In this document: piece after piece, positions 6,038 through 7,756 of the stretch
Layout: each line of letters opens with the position of its first letter
Position numbering within the stretch: the stretch's first letter is position 1
Source: an uncultured Centipeda sp.
Lineage (GTDB): Bacteria; Bacillota; Negativicutes; Selenomonadales; Selenomonadaceae
Direction: 5' to 3'
NCBI GenBank assembly: GCA_937925565.1
Contig: CALALM010000024.1
Location: forward strand, 1-7,756
DNA length: 7,756 nucleotides
Made by a program: the position numbers and the translations under genes
Notes under the pieces: model-generated
Databases searched by the model: none
What the model was told of the DNA's origin: nothing
The model's input: the letters and a program-made list of their open reading frames with translations, nothing else

Positions 6038-7447
6038 TCATCGCCCCTCTGCAAAATATGTCTGTATCACTGCGCGCGCAATCCCTGCTGCTGCACGTCC
6101 GCCAAAGCCGCCCTCCTCTACCAGGATTGCCATGACGATCTTGTATCCGCCGCGCTCTGCCGATCCGATGAACCACGCGTGATCCGTACCGCTCGCATTC
6201 TCTGCCGTACCGGTCTTGCCCGTGACGTGCACGCCCCTGACATCTGCTGCGGTACCCGTCCCCGTAGCTACAACATCCGCCATATACCCGTCAATGACTG
6301 CCGCACGCTCTACCGTCGTTGCTGTTCGCCAGACGGCGGGACTTGCCTCATAAAGAGACGTTCCGTCCTTCGTCAAAACAGCATCCACAAGATACGGCTG
6401 CATGATACGCCCGCCGTTTGCAAACGCGTCCGCAACGAGTGCCATCTGCATGGGCGTTACGAGAAGCGCGCCCTGCCCAATGCCGATCTGTGCGATCTCT
6501 CCATCCGTGAGCTGTTTCAACTCCGGCACATGCGCTACTGCCATCGAGATTTCCGTGTCAGCGAGTTCTGTACCGACGCCGAACCGCTCAAACGCCGACG
6601 CGAGCCCTTTTCCGCCGAGGCGCAGGGCAAGTGTCGCAAAGGTGACATTGCAGGACTCACGCAGCGCATCCGCAAGGCGCAGCCTGCCATGCACCTCACC
6701 GTGACTCTCGTGCAGAACATAGTCCGAGCCAATGGCGAGCTCGCCCGTACAGGTGAACACCTCGTCGGGATTCGTCACCCCCGCCGTGAGCGCCGCATCC
6801 GCGATCAGTGTCTTGAACGTCGAGCCGGGCGGGTAGAGTCCCTGCGTCACGCGGTTCAGCAACGGGCTGTCTGCACGTGTCGAAAGTTCATCCCAGTGCC
6901 GCTCTGCCGAGGCAGGATCGAACGAGGGTGCACTCACCATAGTAAGGACTGCGCCCGTCGACGCATCCATAACGACAACAGCGCCGTGCCGCGATCCGAG
7001 TGCATTCCATGCCGCTTCCGACAGTTTCGCGTCCACAGTCAGCCGCACATCATACCCCGCATCCGCACGCAGGAGTGTGCGCAGAGGCCCCATATGCGCC
7101 ACATCTGCCGTGACGCCGCTGAGTGCCTGTCCCTCCACCTGCTCCACACCCGTAGCGCCATAGCGTTCCGTTTGATAGCCTGTCACGGGGGCGAGGATTC
7201 TGCCATACGGATAGGAGCGGGAACCATCTGCCGAGCTCTCCGCAAGCACGCGTCCCTCATGATCGACAATACGCCCCCGCACAATGTCCTTCTCCATGAG
7301 TGCAGTCCTCGTATTGAGTGGATGCGCCGCGAGTTCATCACCGTCCCAAACACTGACTTTTGCCAAATAGAGTATTTGAACCGCGATCAGTGCCAGCAGG
7401 AACGCAGCGACGACCGCGATATGTTTACGGATTTTCCGATCAGCCAT
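6038..7447 (-). CDS. pbpA: Class B penicillin-binding protein, PbpA-like transpeptidase
   Basis: This membrane-anchored D,D-transpeptidase (469 residues) cross-links peptidoglycan. After a short cytosolic start, one transmembrane helix spans about 9-30. A small N-terminal pedestal domain holds RGRIVDHEGRVLAES (57-71), and the transpeptidase domain follows (about 153-462). The three active-site motifs are intact: STFK (209-212, nucleophile S209), SCN (265-267) and KTGT (411-414). HAWFIG (423-428) is also typical. The short length and the APVTGY segment (86-91) resemble actinobacterial PbpA more than the larger rod or division PBPs, and no PASTA repeats are attached. The ATG overlaps the end of the RodA/FtsW gene by 8 bp, with AAGGAGG six bases upstream, which suggests coupled synthesis of a matched polymerase/cross-linker pair. 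The kinase gene downstream is a likely regulator of the same machinery. Confidence 0.95.
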   Translation of the reverse strand: MADRKIRKHIAVVAAFLLALIAVQILYLAKVSVWDGDELAAHPLNTRTALMEKDIVRGRIVDHEGRVLAESSADGSRSYPYGRILAPVTGYQTERYGATGVEQVEGQALSGVTADVAHMGPLRTLLRADAGYDVRLTVDAKLSEAAWNALGSRHGAVVVMDASTGAVLTMVSAPSFDPASAERHWDELSTRADSPLLNRVTQGLYPPGSTFKTLIADAALTAGVTNPDEVFTCTGELAIGSDYVLHESHGEVHGRLRLADALRESCNVTFATLALRLGGKGLASAFERFGVGTELADTEISMAVAHVPELKQLTDGEIAQIGIGQGALLVTPMQMALVADAFANGGRIMQPYLVDAVLTKDGTSLYEASPAVWRTATTVERAAVIDGYMADVVATGTGTAADVRGVHVTGKTGTAENASGTDHAWFIGSAERGGYKIVMAILVEEGGFGGRAAAGIARAVIQTYFAEGR

Positions 7448-7756
7448 CTGCCGCCTCCTTGACCTCCCTGGACAGTGCCGTCAGAATGCCGATAAGGATG
7501 AAGCTCGCCGCCATGGAACTGCCGCCGTAGCTGACGAATGGCAGCGTGATCCCTGTGAGCGGCAGGAGTTTCGTCACGCCCGCCGTGATGATGAATGCCT
7601 GCAGAAGGAGGCTCGCAGCGCAGCCCGCTGCAAGCAGGGACTCCTGCACATGCGGCAGTCTCATCGCGATCCGACTGCCCCGCCAGAAGAGGAGCGCGTA
7701 AACGAGGAGGACGAGAACAGCACCGAAGAGTCCGAACTCCTCGGCAATCGCCGCAA
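7440..7756 (-). CDS. RodA/FtsW/SpoVE family peptidoglycan polymerase, C-terminal part (cut by window edge)
   Basis: The frame runs off the right edge. The visible 104 residues begin AAIAEEFGLFGAVLVLLVYA and include KLLPLTGITLPFVSYGGSSM, hallmarks of the last third of SEDS glycosyltransferases, which polymerise lipid II into glycan strands. Three hydrophobic segments are present: one after EEFGLFG, one around the AASLLLQAFIITAG stretch, and one just after SYGGSS. An internal ATG at 7664 is not the start, because the family signature continues upstream to the edge. The catalytic aspartate loop lies outside the window. The 8-bp overlap with pbpA argues for a RodA-PbpA-like functional pair. I cannot tell RodA from FtsW or SpoVE from this fragment, although the partner and gene order favour a RodA-type role. 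Confidence 0.95.
   Translation of the reverse strand, partial: AAIAEEFGLFGAVLVLLVYALLFWRGSRIAMRLPHVQESLLAAGCAASLLLQAFIITAGVTKLLPLTGITLPFVSYGGSSMAASFILIGILTALSREVKEAADG
7454..7460 (-). promoter_or_regulatory. Ribosome binding site of pbpA inside the upstream SEDS gene
   Basis: On the minus strand, AAGGAGG lies 6 bases before the pbpA ATG (7447-7445), inside the coding sequence of the RodA/FtsW-family gene. It supports the 8-bp overlapping start. Confidence 0.8.

Noticed and set aside
5967..6176. N-terminal extension of the kinase by 70 residues
   Set aside because: The extra codons overlap the end of pbpA in another frame, look unlike any kinase N-terminus, and are bypassed by a perfect ribosome binding site for the ATG at 5966.
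5885..7462. Long plus-strand open frame of 525 codons opposite pbpA
   Set aside because: It is antisense to an intact PBP with all active-site motifs. The product is Arg/Cys/His-rich with no domain, so I treat it as a shadow frame.

Overview
The window is one densely packed, co-directional block of eight genes on the minus strand, read from the right edge to the left. The G+C-rich codons, strong AGGAGG-type ribosome binding sites, a PASTA-domain PrkC-type kinase next to rsgA and rpe, and FolE2 paired with QueC suggest a Firmicutes-lineage bacterium of fairly high GC. A member of the Negativicutes (Selenomonas-like) is my best guess. That placement is inference from gene content and protein style, not from a database match.

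Right part (about 7756-4215) is a cell-envelope module. It holds the C-terminal end of a RodA/FtsW/SpoVE-type peptidoglycan polymerase (cut by the window edge), a PbpA-like class B penicillin-binding protein overlapping it by 8 bp, and, after a 71-bp gap, a membrane Ser/Thr kinase with three extracellular PASTA repeats. The glycosyltransferase and transpeptidase form a natural synthase pair. The kinase is the expected sensor of muropeptides or lipid II that adjusts growth and division.

Middle part (4207-2615) holds rsgA, a circularly permuted GTPase of 30S ribosome maturation, and rpe, ribulose-phosphate 3-epimerase of the pentose phosphate pathway. The Rpe has an unusual His/Glu-rich N-terminal extension. 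Following prkC with rsgA and rpe is a common Firmicutes arrangement.

Left part (2604-124) holds queC (preQ0 synthase), folE2 (GTP cyclohydrolase IB) starting inside the queC stop codon, and a multi-pass membrane protein of the UPF0104 / lysylphosphatidylglycerol-synthase transmembrane family. FolE2 and QueC catalyse the first and last steps from GTP to preQ0. A clear rho-independent terminator for the minus strand (83-110) closes the block. To its left, a short plus-strand reading frame ending at 67 may be the tail of a convergent gene.

All intergenic gaps are 22 bp or less except the 71 bp before the kinase, so the block is probably one transcription unit whose promoter lies beyond the right edge. 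I found no tRNA or rRNA gene, CRISPR array, insertion sequence, riboswitch or phage feature. This is mainly a housekeeping operon. The most unusual items are the Rpe extension, the mixed actinobacterial/Firmicutes-style gene order, and the HRD-to-HCD change in the kinase.
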